From the NCBI RefSeq assembly GCF_004118265.1, contig NZ_SDHW01000005.1, positions 306,521 through 370,520 of the forward strand: 64,000 nucleotides of DNA, read 5' to 3'. Made by a program: the position numbers and the translations under genes. The stretch comes from Lacibacter luteus. GTDB taxonomy: Bacteria > Bacteroidota > Bacteroidia > Chitinophagales > Chitinophagaceae. Under the pieces are notes generated by a model that was not told the origin of the DNA, made no database searches, and was given only the letters and a program-made list of their open reading frames with translations. Positions 8,174 through 17,406 of the stretch are shown piece by piece; position 1 is the stretch's first letter, and the number at the start of each line of letters is the position of its first letter.

Positions 8174-8283
8174 AGAAATATAATACTCTAGTTTAAAAGG
8201 TAAATGTGGTTCAAACGAATTGTGCCTAACACTAAATTATATGCCACTTCTCACATAACCAAACTTCTCATCACCTCACAAAA

Positions 8284-8315
8284 AAATCCCCTTGCTTCTT
8301 ACAACAAGGGGATTT
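8284..8315 (-). terminator. Terminator of the nrdBA operon
   Basis: AAATCCCCTTG / CAAGGGGATTT stem with a 10-base loop, followed on the minus strand by a run of T. It lies 20 bp past the nrdA stop codon. Confidence 0.8.
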
Positions 8316-8335
8316 CAATATTCATACAGTAACAC

Positions 8336-10732
8336 TTACGAACCACAACTGATACAACCATCCTGCATGCTGCAGGTAGGACCATCAACCTGTGTAGGTT
8401 CAATGTCGGTTGTTGTTTGTGCGTTGTTTGTTTTTTCTGTTGAAGGAATCACCGGACTGATATCAGCGCTTGCCTGTTTCTCCACCGTAAACTGCACGGC
8501 TTGTGTAGCAGCTTGCGTACGCAGGTAATACATACCTGTTTTTAAACCTTTCTTCCATGCGTGGAAATGCATCGAGGTGAGTTTAGAAGCAGTTGGATTA
8601 TCAACAAACAGATTCAACGATTGCGACTGACAGATGTATGCTCCACGATCAGCAGCCATATCAATGATATTGCGTTGCTTGATCTCCCAAACTGTTTTGT
8701 ACAGTTCTTTAATGTCAGCAGGTATTTCCTCAATGTTCTGGATCGAACCGTTTGCTGCAATGATCTTGTTCTTCATGCTGTTGTTCCACAAACCGAGATT
8801 CACCAAATCTTTCAGCAAATGCTTGTTCACAATAATAAACTCACCACTCAATACACGGCGTGTGTAAATGTTGGAAGTGTAGGGTTCAAAACATTCGTTG
8901 TTACCAAATATCTGCGATGTAGAGGCAGTAGGCATTGGTGCAACCAATAAAGAGTTACGCACACCAACAGTTTTCACTTCTTCTTTCAGTGTAGCCCAAT
9001 CCCAACGGTCGGTTGGTGTTACGCCCCACATATCAAACTGGAAAATTCCTTTTGATACCGGTGAACCTGCAAAGGTTTCATAAGCGCCTTGTTCTTTTGC
9101 GAGGTCTTTACTTGCTGTCATCGCAGCAAAGTAGATGGTTTCAAAAATGTTTTTGTTCAGCATTTTTGCGAGATCGCTTTCAAACGGCAAACGCAGTAAG
9201 ATGAACACATCGGCCAAACCCTGCACACCTAAACCAATCGGGCGGTGACGCATGTTGCTGTTCCTTGCTTCTTCAACAGGGTAGTAGTTGTTATCGATGA
9301 TCTTGTTGAGGTTCTTTGTTGTCTGGTAAGTAACCTCGTACAATTTATTATGATCGAACTTGCCATCGATCACAAAGCGGGGGAGTGCCAATGATGCAAG
9401 GTTACATACCGCCACTTCATCAGGACTGGTATATTCCATGATCTCTGTACACAGGTTCGAACTTTTAATAGTACCGAGGTTCTGCTGGTTTGATTTGCGG
9501 TTGGCAGCATCTTTATACAGCATGTAGGGTGTACCTGTTTCAATCTGCGATTGCAACACAGCAAACCAAAGGTCTTGCGCCTTGATGGTTTTTCTTGCTT
9601 TTCCTTCTGCTTCGTATTGCGTGTACAGTTTTTCAAATTCTTCGCCCCAGCTTTCGCTTAAGCCCGGTGCTTCGTTCGGACAGAACAAACTCCATTCGCC
9701 GTTTGCTTCCACACGTTGCATAAACAGATCGCAGATCCACAATGCATAGAACAGATCTCTCGCACGCATTTCTTCTTTACCATGATTCTTACGCAGATCG
9801 AGGAACTCGAAAATATCTGCATGCCATGGTTCAAGATAAATAGCAAAGGCGCCTTTACGTTTACCACCACCCTGGTCAACATAGCGAGCCGTATCGTTAA
9901 ATACTTTCAGCATAGGGATGATGCCGTTGCTGGTACCGTTGGTGCCACCGATATAGCTACCTGTTGCACGAATATTATGAATAGCCAAACCGATACCACC
10001 TGCACTCTGCGAAATTTTTGCTGTCTGCTTCAACGTATCATAAATACCATCAATGCTGTCTTCCTTCATGGTTAAGAGGAAGCAAGAACTCATTTGTGGT
10101 TTAGGTGTACCTGCGTTGAATAAAGTAGGCGTGGCATGCGTCATCCAACGCTCACTCATTAAGTGATAGGTTTTAATCACGCTGTCGATATCTTCTTTGT
10201 GAATACCAACGGCCACACGCATGTACATGTGTTGCGGACGTTCCGCAATTTTTCCATCGATCTTTAAGAGGTATGATTTTTCCAGTGTTTTAAAACCGAA
10301 ATAATCAAAGGCGAAATCACGATCATAAATGATAGTGCTGTCTAATAGTTCTGCGTTCTCTTCAATAATGCGCATCACATCATCAGCGATCAACGGTAAT
10401 TTTTTACCGGTTGCTTTATCTACATAGTTGTAGAGGTTTTTCATGGTGTGTGAAAAACTCTTGATGGTGTTCTTATGCAGGTTGCTCACAGCAATGCGTG
10501 ATGCAAGAATTGCATAATCAGGATGCGTAATTGTTAATGACGCTGCAGTTTCAGCAGCCAGGTTATCGAGGTCGGTTGTAGCCACACCTGCGTAAATACC
10601 TTCAATTGTTTTTTTGGCAACATCAATAACGTTTACCATCGGACTGAGGCTGTAACTGAGCTTCTCGATCCTTGCTGTAACCTTATCGAATTTTACCGAT
10701 TCTGTTTTGCCGTTCCGTTTTACTACAAACAT
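8336..10732 (-). CDS. nrdA: Class Ia ribonucleoside-diphosphate reductase, alpha subunit
   Basis: Catalytic subunit (798 residues) that reduces ribonucleoside diphosphates to deoxyribonucleotides in the cytosol, with NrdB. The N-terminal ATP-cone (about 1-90, [21 protein letters not shown]) implies allosteric activity control. The barrel holds NLCTEI with its catalytic Cys and the [19 protein letters not shown] block typical of eukaryote-like class I enzymes. The C-terminus ends CISCGS, where CxxC is the shuttle pair re-reduced by thioredoxin or glutaredoxin. It lies 122 bp after nrdB on the same strand and shares its terminator at 8284-8315. A cobalamin riboswitch upstream of nrdB probably controls both genes. 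Confidence 0.97.
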   Translation of the reverse strand: MFVVKRNGKTESVKFDKVTARIEKLSYSLSPMVNVIDVAKKTIEGIYAGVATTDLDNLAAETAASLTITHPDYAILASRIAVSNLHKNTIKSFSHTMKNLYNYVDKATGKKLPLIADDVMRIIEENAELLDSTIIYDRDFAFDYFGFKTLEKSYLLKIDGKIAERPQHMYMRVAVGIHKEDIDSVIKTYHLMSERWMTHATPTLFNAGTPKPQMSSCFLLTMKEDSIDGIYDTLKQTAKISQSAGGIGLAIHNIRATGSYIGGTNGTSNGIIPMLKVFNDTARYVDQGGGKRKGAFAIYLEPWHADIFEFLDLRKNHGKEEMRARDLFYALWICDLFMQRVEANGEWSLFCPNEAPGLSESWGEEFEKLYTQYEAEGKARKTIKAQDLWFAVLQSQIETGTPYMLYKDAANRKSNQQNLGTIKSSNLCTEIMEYTSPDEVAVCNLASLALPRFVIDGKFDHNKLYEVTYQTTKNLNKIIDNNYYPVEEARNSNMRHRPIGLGVQGLADVFILLRLPFESDLAKMLNKNIFETIYFAAMTASKDLAKEQGAYETFAGSPVSKGIFQFDMWGVTPTDRWDWATLKEEVKTVGVRNSLLVAPMPTASTSQIFGNNECFEPYTSNIYTRRVLSGEFIIVNKHLLKDLVNLGLWNNSMKNKIIAANGSIQNIEEIPADIKELYKTVWEIKQRNIIDMAADRGAYICQSQSLNLFVDNPTASKLTSMHFHAWKKGLKTGMYYLRTQAATQAVQFTVEKQASADISPVIPSTEKTNNAQTTTDIEPTQVDGPTCSMQDGCISCGS

Positions 10733-10854
10733 AATGGGGTGTAAGTTTTATGATTTGCGATAATATAATAGGTGAGTAGGGAGTAGTCAGTGGTGAGTGT
10801 GCGTGCTCAGCTCAATATTATTCTAATTGTTCGGCACCATTCACCACTCACTTT

Positions 10855-11826
10855 CTAAAAGTCTTCGTCGGTTGAAAACACCTGCGTTTCGCTTCCGCCC
10901 ATCACACCTGCTTTCTGGTAATCGCCTACACGCTTCTCAAAGAAGTTGGTTTTACCCTGTAAGGAGATCATTTCCATAAAGTCGAATGGATTGGTTGCGT
11001 TGTACACTTTTGCATAACCTAATTCGCTTAACCAACGATCAGCTACAAACTCAATGTATTGCTGCATCAGTTTTGCATTCATACCAATTAATGCCACAGG
11101 CAATGCTTCAGTTATGAATTCTTTTTCGATGGTGACTGCATCAGTAATAATGGTGCGAACTTCTTCTTCGGTGAGTTTGTTTTGCAACATGCTGTAGAGT
11201 AAGCAGGCAAATTCGCAATGCAAACCTTCATCACGGCTGATGAGTTCGTTGCTGAAGGTTAAGCCCGGCATCAATCCACGTTTCTTTAACCAGAAAATAG
11301 AGCAGAAGCTGCCGCTGAAGAAAATACCTTCTACTGCAGCAAAGGCAACAAGACGTTCCGCAAAATTTCCATTCTCGATCCAACGCAAAGCCCATTCTGC
11401 TTTTTTCTTTACAGCAGGAACGGTATCGATGGCATGGAAGAGTTTATATTTTTCCTGCGGGTCTTTAATATAAGTATCAATGAGCAGGGCGTATGTTTCG
11501 CTGTGAATGTTTTCCATCATGATCTGGAAACCATAAAAACATCTTGCTTCGGGCAGCTGCACTTCGCTCATAAAATTCACTGCAAGGTTTTCGTTGACGA
11601 TGCCATCGCTTGCTGCAAAAAAGGCGAGTACATGCGAAATGAAATGACGTTCGCCATCGTTGAGGGCATCCCAGTCTTTCAGATCACCACTTAAATCAAT
11701 TTCTTCAGCTGTCCAGAAACTTGCTTCGTGTTGCTTATAGCGTTTCCATATTTCAGGATAATTAATTGGTAGAATAACAAAACGGTCTTTGTTTTCCTTT
11801 AACAGGATCTCATCTGCGTGATTCAT
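10855..11826 (-). CDS. nrdB: Class Ia ribonucleoside-diphosphate reductase, beta subunit
   Basis: Radical-generating, di-iron subunit (323 residues) that partners NrdA. The block [32 protein letters not shown] matches the eukaryote-type R2 family, with Y98 (RCFYGF) as the likely radical tyrosine and the surrounding E and H residues as iron ligands. The acidic-aromatic tail FSTDEDF is the docking peptide that binds the alpha subunit. It is first in the nrdB-nrdA order. About 125 bp upstream, on the same strand, lies a well-conserved cobalamin riboswitch, the feature most likely to govern its expression. Confidence 0.96.
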   Translation of the reverse strand: MNHADEILLKENKDRFVILPINYPEIWKRYKQHEASFWTAEEIDLSGDLKDWDALNDGERHFISHVLAFFAASDGIVNENLAVNFMSEVQLPEARCFYGFQIMMENIHSETYALLIDTYIKDPQEKYKLFHAIDTVPAVKKKAEWALRWIENGNFAERLVAFAAVEGIFFSGSFCSIFWLKKRGLMPGLTFSNELISRDEGLHCEFACLLYSMLQNKLTEEEVRTIITDAVTIEKEFITEALPVALIGMNAKLMQQYIEFVADRWLSELGYAKVYNATNPFDFMEMISLQGKTNFFEKRVGDYQKAGVMGGSETQVFSTDEDF

Positions 11827-11949
11827 GTTTGCTTTATTTACTTATTGGCAAACGGGGACGAGTATAGTGCTGAAAGATTGAGCCACTTTAGGGGTGGCGA
11901 AAACGATCAGTACAAATGCTTTTCTCCCGAAAGCGTTGTGACTAATATT

Positions 11950-12200
11950 TCCTACCGGCAGGTCTTCTGACTTGTTCTCTGCTGAACACCTTCCCATTTC
12001 GCCAAAGCGGAACAGTGGTTTGTAGATTCAACAGGATGAGTGATGAAAAATGAGCAATGAGTGGTTGCCGGGGCTTTACTCATCATTCATTACTGATTAC
12101 TCATCAAAAAGAACTCACAGCTACGGGGATAGTTCAGGATTTACACCTGATTCCCTTTTAATGCAATGCGCTGAAAAGCGAATTGTCAACCGAGACGGAC
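11950..12200 (-). promoter_or_regulatory. Cobalamin (B12) riboswitch upstream of nrdBA
   Basis: On the minus strand the conserved blocks occur in the right order: GGGAATCAGGTGTAAATCC, then CCCCGTAGCTGTGA (all within 12115-12157), later GGGAAGGTG (about 11988-11996), and the B12 box AGTCAGAAGACCTGCC (11957-11972) followed by GG. These are the core elements of the adenosylcobalamin aptamer. The variable arm between them (about 12035-12112) is filled with TGATGAGTAATCAGT-like low-complexity sequence whose halves can pair. About 125 bases separate the B12 box from the nrdB start, including a GCCAC...GTGGC hairpin. The outer 5' limit is approximate. Confidence 0.93.
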
Positions 12201-12353
12201 TGTAAAATAAACCCCAATCTGTTGAATAAACAGAAGTTGTTATTCACGTGATGTTGAAAAAAAAGAAAAACAGGAATTGCTTTATCACAGGTGTGCGGGA
12301 GTAAACGGTTGAACTTTTTTTTGGCAGATTGTAATCATAGATGACTGCACCAA

Positions 12354-12458
12354 CGTCATCCTTCGACAAGCTCAGGACGAGGCACGAAGCAATCTCTTGC
12401 CACGAAGTAAAAATGTGATTTGCAGATTGCTTCGCCAAAAACAAGGCTCGCAATGACG
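12354..12458. repeat. REP-like palindromic repeat (CGTCAT...ATGACG)
   Basis: Inverted arms CGTCATC... and ...AATGACG enclose CGAAGCAATCT (12385-12395) and its complement AGATTGCTTCG (12424-12434). It belongs to the widespread 'cgtcattgcgag...gaagcaatc' palindromes of bacterial intergenic DNA. A related element lies at 37121-37182. The rest of 12206-12475 shows no gene. Confidence 0.65.
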
Positions 12459-12475
12459 CTTCGTGAGGCCTTGCT

Positions 12476-13744
12476 TTAAGATGCAAACTGCAAATACAGC
12501 AAAATACCTGCGCTTGCTGCCATAATTGCCAATGCAACAAATCCGAGCATATTTTCTGTACGGGTGTTTACGTTTTCGCCCATAATTTCTTTGTTGTTGG
12601 AGATATGCAGAATAATGGCGATAAGTACAGGTGCCGTAACACCGTAGAGGATGGCGGTATAGATCAATGCTTTGATGGGGGAGATACCAACATAATTTAA
12701 CGACAGCCCGAGTAAAAGCGAAAGAGCAATGATGACGTAGAACGCTTTGGCTTCATGAAACTTTTTATCGAGCCCTTCTTCCCAGCCAAAAGTTTCGGTA
12801 ATAATATAAGAGATGGAACCACTCAGCACCGGAATAGCGATGAGCCCGGTTCCAATCACACCAATGGAAAACAACAGGTAAGCTAAATTTCCGGCCAGTG
12901 GTTTTAATGCACTTGCAGCCTGTTCAACCGTATCGATCTGGTGAATACCTTCTTTAAACAGAACAGAGCCGGTGGTAAGAATAATAAAATACATCACAAA
13001 ACCCGAAAAGGTCATGCCTGTATCCACATCTTTATTAATGGCATGCACGAGTTTTTTATCAACGATCAAATGCTTCTTCTTGTGTTTCATTTCTTCCACT
13101 TCAACCGAAGCCTGCCAGAAAAATAAATAGGGCGAGATGGTTGTACCAAGAATGCCCACCAGGATGGCAATAAAATCTTTATCGAACCTTATCTCTGGAA
13201 TAAAAGTGGCTTTTAAAATTTCACCAACATCCTGTTTACACAAAAAAGGAACAACAAAGTACACCAGCATTACAATGCACATGTATTTTAATACAGCCGC
13301 AATGCGTTGATAAGGAAGGTAAATAATAAGTCCCAATAACAGAAGCGTAAAGAAAACACTGAAGTAAGTTGCATCTACTGCAGGAAACAACAGGTTGCCC
13401 ACAGCGCCCATGCCTGCAATGTCGGCCCCGATATTTAATACAATAGCCGGAAAACTGAAAAGCAGCATGAGATAAAGTACCGGCTTTGGATAATGTTTTT
13501 TTAATGTTCCGGTTAACCCCTGCGATGTTACAATGCCAATGCGTGCACACATCTGCTGAATGATGGCCATCAATGGAAAGGCAACAATGGATGTCCAGAG
13601 TGTAGATAAACCATAGGCTGCACCTGCCTGCGAATAAGTTGCAATACCCGAAGGATCATCATCGCTTGCACCGGTAACTAAACCCGGACCAAGTTTTTTC
13701 CAGAACCTTACCAGCTTTTGTGAAAAACTTTTTTTATGATGCAT
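12476..13744 (-). CDS. NRAMP-related divalent metal transporter
   Basis: Inner-membrane transporter (422 residues, about 11 helices) of the SLC11/NRAMP superfamily. TM1 carries DDDPSG (residues 28-33) where classical Mn/Fe NRAMPs have DPGN, and TM6 carries TTISPY (201-206) where they have an A-x-x-MPH motif. The metal-binding Asp is kept, but the Asn and the soft-metal Met are not. From memory, such substitutions mark NRAMP-related clades that prefer hard ions such as Mg2+, so a Mn2+/Fe2+ assignment should not be assumed. It lies upstream of the B12-riboswitch-nrdBA unit on the same strand, but separated by about 280 bp holding a repeat, so it is probably its own unit. Confidence 0.82.
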   Translation of the reverse strand: MHHKKSFSQKLVRFWKKLGPGLVTGASDDDPSGIATYSQAGAAYGLSTLWTSIVAFPLMAIIQQMCARIGIVTSQGLTGTLKKHYPKPVLYLMLLFSFPAIVLNIGADIAGMGAVGNLLFPAVDATYFSVFFTLLLLGLIIYLPYQRIAAVLKYMCIVMLVYFVVPFLCKQDVGEILKATFIPEIRFDKDFIAILVGILGTTISPYLFFWQASVEVEEMKHKKKHLIVDKKLVHAINKDVDTGMTFSGFVMYFIILTTGSVLFKEGIHQIDTVEQAASALKPLAGNLAYLLFSIGVIGTGLIAIPVLSGSISYIITETFGWEEGLDKKFHEAKAFYVIIALSLLLGLSLNYVGISPIKALIYTAILYGVTAPVLIAIILHISNNKEIMGENVNTRTENMLGFVALAIMAASAGILLYLQFAS

Positions 13745-13864
13745 GAAATATATAATTACGGATAGACAAGTAAAAGATACGATAAGAACTGATGCACATC
13801 ACTGATTCTATTCACAAGAATAATTGTTCTTCGTTAGCGCCGAACAACGAATGGTAAGAAAAGT

Positions 13865-13872
13865 TATTTTTG
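13865..13872 (+). promoter_or_regulatory. -7 box for the eat-eutBC operon
   Basis: TATTTTTG fits TAnnTTTG and lies 19 bp before the ATG at 13892. Confidence 0.5.
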
Positions 13873-13891
13873 AAAATACCCATTCAAAACT

Positions 13892-15205
13892 ATGGCAACA
13901 AAACAACCCGGTTTAAAGAAAGCACTTTCGGCAATTCACTTATGGGCTATTGCGGTGGGGCTTGTTATTTCAGGCGAATACTTTGGCTGGAATTACGGAT
14001 GGGGCGTAGCAGGTACCATGGGCATGTTGATCGCCACACTTGCTGTAACGGTTTTGTACGTCACATTTATCTTCAGCTTTACCGAACTTACCACATCAAT
14101 ACCTAATGCAGGTGGTCCGTTCACATACGCACATAAAGCACTTGGCCCCATTGGTGGATTGATCGCCGGATACGCCACACTCATCGAATTTTTATTTGCT
14201 ACACCGGCCATTGCTTATGCATTGGGCAGCTATCTTCATTTTCTTTATCCTTCGTTGAATGTGATGTACACGGCCATTGGTTGTTATGTTGTGTTCACCG
14301 GCATCAATATGCTGGGCATTAAAGAATCGGCATTGTTTACATTGCTGGTGACATTGCTGGCTGTTGTCGAGTTGCTCATCTTTATGGGTATTGTAGCGCC
14401 GCATTTTCAATTAAAGAATTTTATGCACAACAGTATGCCCTTTGGCTGGGGCGGTGTATTTGCAGCGTTGCCGTTTGCCATTTGGTTATACCTCGCTATT
14501 GAAGGTGTGGCAATGGTGGCCGAAGAAACCAAAGATCCGAAACGTACGATTCCCAAAGGATACATTAGCGGTATTGTAACACTGGTGTTGCTTGCATTGG
14601 GTGTAATGCTGTTAACAGGCGGTATCACCGATTGGAAAAATTTAACGGCCATTGATTATCCCTTACCCGAAGCGGTAGGTATTGCGTTGGGGCGTGACAG
14701 TGAGTTAACAAAAATATTTGCCGGTATTGGTTTGTTTGGATTGATTGCTTCTTTCCACAGCATCATCTTAACGTATTCGAGACAATTATTCTCATTGGCA
14801 AGAGAACAATACCTGCCTTCTTTTTTAGCAAAGCTCAATCCACGTTTTCAAACACCACACAGGGCATTAATCGTTGGTGGTATCATCGGTATTATCGCTA
14901 TTGTTTCGGGTAAAACAAATGAGCTGATCATTTTCTCTGTGCTGGGCGCAATTGTGATGTACATCATCAGCATGGTGAGTTTGTTTGTGTCGCGCAAAAA
15001 AGAACCCATGCTTGAGCGTCCGTTCAAAGCACCGTTCTATCCATTTTTTCCCGTTATCGCTTTACTGTTATCGACAGTTTGCCTGGTTGCCATCGTTTAT
15101 TACAACCCGTTACTCAGTATTATCTTTTTTGCATCGTTGCTCTTGCTGCTTTTACTGTTTGTAACTTTAGGCAAACACAAACAACTCACTGCATCCACAA
15201 AGTAA
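13892..15205 (+). CDS. eat: Ethanolamine permease (APC superfamily)
   Basis: A 437-residue inner-membrane amino acid/polyamine/organocation transporter with about 12 helices, whose N-terminus LKKALSAIHLWAIAVGLVISGEYFGWNYGW matches the ethanolamine permease group, followed by SFTELTTSIPNAGGPFTYAHKALGPIGG. Uptake of ethanolamine is supported by context: eutB begins 2 bases after its stop codon and eutC follows directly. The presence of a TAnnTTTG box just upstream makes this the first gene of the operon. Other APC substrates remain possible, but the gene order makes ethanolamine by far the simplest reading. Confidence 0.88.
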   Translation: MATKQPGLKKALSAIHLWAIAVGLVISGEYFGWNYGWGVAGTMGMLIATLAVTVLYVTFIFSFTELTTSIPNAGGPFTYAHKALGPIGGLIAGYATLIEFLFATPAIAYALGSYLHFLYPSLNVMYTAIGCYVVFTGINMLGIKESALFTLLVTLLAVVELLIFMGIVAPHFQLKNFMHNSMPFGWGGVFAALPFAIWLYLAIEGVAMVAEETKDPKRTIPKGYISGIVTLVLLALGVMLLTGGITDWKNLTAIDYPLPEAVGIALGRDSELTKIFAGIGLFGLIASFHSIILTYSRQLFSLAREQYLPSFLAKLNPRFQTPHRALIVGGIIGIIAIVSGKTNELIIFSVLGAIVMYIISMVSLFVSRKKEPMLERPFKAPFYPFFPVIALLLSTVCLVAIVYYNPLLSIIFFASLLLLLLLFVTLGKHKQLTASTK

Positions 15206-15207
15206 TA

Positions 15208-16581
15208 ATGGCTTACCGCTCCACCATACGGCATTTTACTTATGTGTTTGATGATCTGAAAACATTGTTGGCGAAGGCAACGCCTTACCGCAGTGGTGAT
15301 GCATTGGCAGGATTGACTGCATTAACGTATGAAGAACGCATTGCTGCACAAATAGCATTGGCAGATGTGTCGTTGAAAACATTTTTAAACGAAGCAGTGA
15401 TATCCTACGAAACGGATGATATTACAAGACTCATTATTGATACACATGATGCAAAACAATTTGCAGCCATCGCTCATTTTACTGTAGGCGATCTGCGTGA
15501 TTGGTTATTAAGTGATGATGCAACTACAACAACACTGCAACAACTTGCATTTGCTTTTACTCCTGAAATGATCGCTGCTGTTTGTAAGTTGATGCGTAAC
15601 CAGGATCTGATTGCCGTGGCACAGAAATGCGAAGTGGTTACCCGTTTTCGCAATACAATTGGGTTAAGCGGATGTTTATCTACTCGTTTGCAACCGAACC
15701 ATCCGACAGATGATATAAAAGGGATTGCAGCAAGTATGGTGGATGGATTGCTGTATGGCAGCGGCGATGCAGTGATCGGCATTAACCCCGCAACCGATAG
15801 TCCTGCAACAGTTGAAACATTATTGCACATGTTGAATGATGTGATCAATAAGTTCAGCATACCAACACAAAGTTGTGTGCTTACACATATTACCACCGGT
15901 TTGCAACTCATTGAACGGAAAGCACCGGTTGATCTCGTGTTTCAATCAATAGGCGGAACTGAAAAAACAAATCACAGTTTTGGTGTTTCATTGAAATTGT
16001 TGGATGAAGTGTTTGCTGCAATTGAAAGTTTGCCAAAAGGAACCATCGGCAACAACCGGATGTATTTTGAAACAGGGCAGGGCTCTTCGTTATCGGCCAA
16101 TGCACACGAAGGAGTCGATCAGCAAACATGCGAAGCAAGAGCGTATGCTGTTGCACGCAGGTATCAACCGCATTTGGTCAATTCTGTTGTAGGGTTTATT
16201 GGTCCTGAATATTTATATGATGGGAAGCAGATCATTCGTGCTGCACTCGAAGATCATTTTTGTGGAAAGTTATTGGGCTTGCCGATGGGTGTTGATATTT
16301 GTTACACCAATCATGCCGCAGCCGACCAGGATGATATGGATACGCTCTTAACACTGCTGGGTGTGGCAGGTTGTAATTTTATTATGGGTGTACCGGGGGC
16401 AGATGATATTATGCTCAACTATCAATCCACTTCTTTTCACGATGCGTTGTATGTACGCAAAGTGCTGCATAAAAAACCTTCGCCTGAGTTTGAACAGTGG
16501 TTGTTGCAACAGGGTATTATGGATGATGAGGGAAACCGCTTAACGATCGATGCCAATCATTATTTGTTGAAGAACATATAA
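15208..16581 (+). CDS. eutB: Ethanolamine ammonia-lyase large subunit
   Basis: Adenosylcobalamin-dependent enzyme subunit (457 residues) that splits ethanolamine into acetaldehyde and ammonia with EutC. Family blocks are MYFETGQGSSLSANAHEGVDQQTCEARAYAVAR and GLPMGVDICYTNHAAADQDDMDTLLTLLGVAGCNFIMGVPGADDIMLNYQSTSFHDA. The length fits the family (~453). The start is the ATG at 15208, two bases after the permease stop; a longer frame from 15079 would overlap that gene. No EutA reactivase, EutR regulator or microcompartment shell genes are in view, so this is a minimal cytosolic pathway whose acetaldehyde must be handled elsewhere. Confidence 0.96.
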   Translation: MAYRSTIRHFTYVFDDLKTLLAKATPYRSGDALAGLTALTYEERIAAQIALADVSLKTFLNEAVISYETDDITRLIIDTHDAKQFAAIAHFTVGDLRDWLLSDDATTTTLQQLAFAFTPEMIAAVCKLMRNQDLIAVAQKCEVVTRFRNTIGLSGCLSTRLQPNHPTDDIKGIAASMVDGLLYGSGDAVIGINPATDSPATVETLLHMLNDVINKFSIPTQSCVLTHITTGLQLIERKAPVDLVFQSIGGTEKTNHSFGVSLKLLDEVFAAIESLPKGTIGNNRMYFETGQGSSLSANAHEGVDQQTCEARAYAVARRYQPHLVNSVVGFIGPEYLYDGKQIIRAALEDHFCGKLLGLPMGVDICYTNHAAADQDDMDTLLTLLGVAGCNFIMGVPGADDIMLNYQSTSFHDALYVRKVLHKKPSPEFEQWLLQQGIMDDEGNRLTIDANHYLLKNI

Positions 16582-16582
16582 G

Positions 16583-17344
16583 ATGGATATTCAAAAACAT
16601 AAACCTGTTGAAGACGATGCATGGCATGCATTAAAACAGTTTACGGCTGCAAGGATCGCTTTGGGGCGCACCGGTCATGCTGTGCCGTTAAAAGAATTGC
16701 TGAAATTTAAACTGGCACATGCACATGCAAGAGATGCCGTGTATGCACGTTTGCATGTAAAAGAACTGACACAGGAGCTGCAGCAATTCAATCTGCCTGT
16801 TTATTCATTACACAGCAAAGTAAAAGACAGGAATGAGTACCTGTTGCATCCCGATATTGGACGACAGTTGAATGATGCATCTGTTCAACTATTGCAGAGC
16901 AGGAGTGCATCGTTTGATATTGTCGTGGTGTTGGCAGATGGTTTATCAGCAACAGCAATCAATCATCATGCAGTGCCGTTGTTACAACAGTTGATACCGT
17001 TATTACAGGAAGCAAAATTCTCCATTGCAATTACTACTGCACAGCAGGCAAGGGTTGCTGTAGGCGATACTATTGGTTCGCTGATGAATGCAAAATTGTC
17101 GTTGGTGCTTATTGGTGAACGGCCGGGTCTATCGGCGGCAGATAGTATGGGCGCTTATCTTACGTACAATCCAACTGTTGGTTTAACAGATGAAAGCAGG
17201 AATTGTATTTCGAATATCCGGCCCGAAGGAATTGATTATGCAAAAGCTGCCACAAAAATTCATTACTTAATTAGTTCTTCGTTTCGTTTGCAGTACAGCG
17301 GTGTAACGTTGAAAGATGATGAACAGGATTTCCTGGCTGAATAA
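16583..17344 (+). CDS. eutC: Ethanolamine ammonia-lyase small subunit
   Basis: Small subunit (253 residues) of adenosylcobalamin-dependent ethanolamine ammonia-lyase, which forms the B12-binding interface with EutB. Family blocks are RIALGRTGHAVPLKELLKFKLAHAHARDAV, DIVVVLADGLSATAINHHA, and LIGERPGLSAADSMGAYLTYNP. It starts one base after the eutB stop, so the two are translationally coupled. It is somewhat shorter than the E. coli subunit (~295), mostly at the N-terminus, as in other non-enteric homologues. It ends near a strong hairpin at 17372-17404 that separates it from the convergent PLP-enzyme gene. Confidence 0.95.
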   Translation: MDIQKHKPVEDDAWHALKQFTAARIALGRTGHAVPLKELLKFKLAHAHARDAVYARLHVKELTQELQQFNLPVYSLHSKVKDRNEYLLHPDIGRQLNDASVQLLQSRSASFDIVVVLADGLSATAINHHAVPLLQQLIPLLQEAKFSIAITTAQQARVAVGDTIGSLMNAKLSLVLIGERPGLSAADSMGAYLTYNPTVGLTDESRNCISNIRPEGIDYAKAATKIHYLISSSFRLQYSGVTLKDDEQDFLAE

Positions 17345-17346
17345 CA

Positions 17347-17404
17347 ACTTTGTGTACTTAGTGAAACCTTCGTGTTCTTTGTGTTACTCTAGCACAAAGA
17401 ACAC
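17347..17404. terminator. Repeat copy and 12-bp hairpin between convergent genes
   Basis: Bases 17347-17383 repeat the element at 27-60. Its 3' part forms one arm of a perfect 12-bp inverted repeat (17372-17383 with 17393-17404, GTGTTCTTTGTG / CACAAAGAACAC, 9-base loop). It lies between the convergent eutC and PLP-enzyme genes and may work as a terminator for both, although no long T-run follows. Confidence 0.45.
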
Positions 17405-17406
17405 AA

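Noticed and set aside
8224..8230. GTTAGGC on the minus strand, resembling an integron attC/attI core, upstream of the 206-residue gene
   Set aside because: No matching RYYYAAC partner or folded site was found next to it and no integrase gene is in the window; a single 7-base match is expected by chance.
15079..15207. Extended N-terminus of eutB
   Set aside because: It would overlap the ethanolamine permease; the ATG at 15208 fits the family start.
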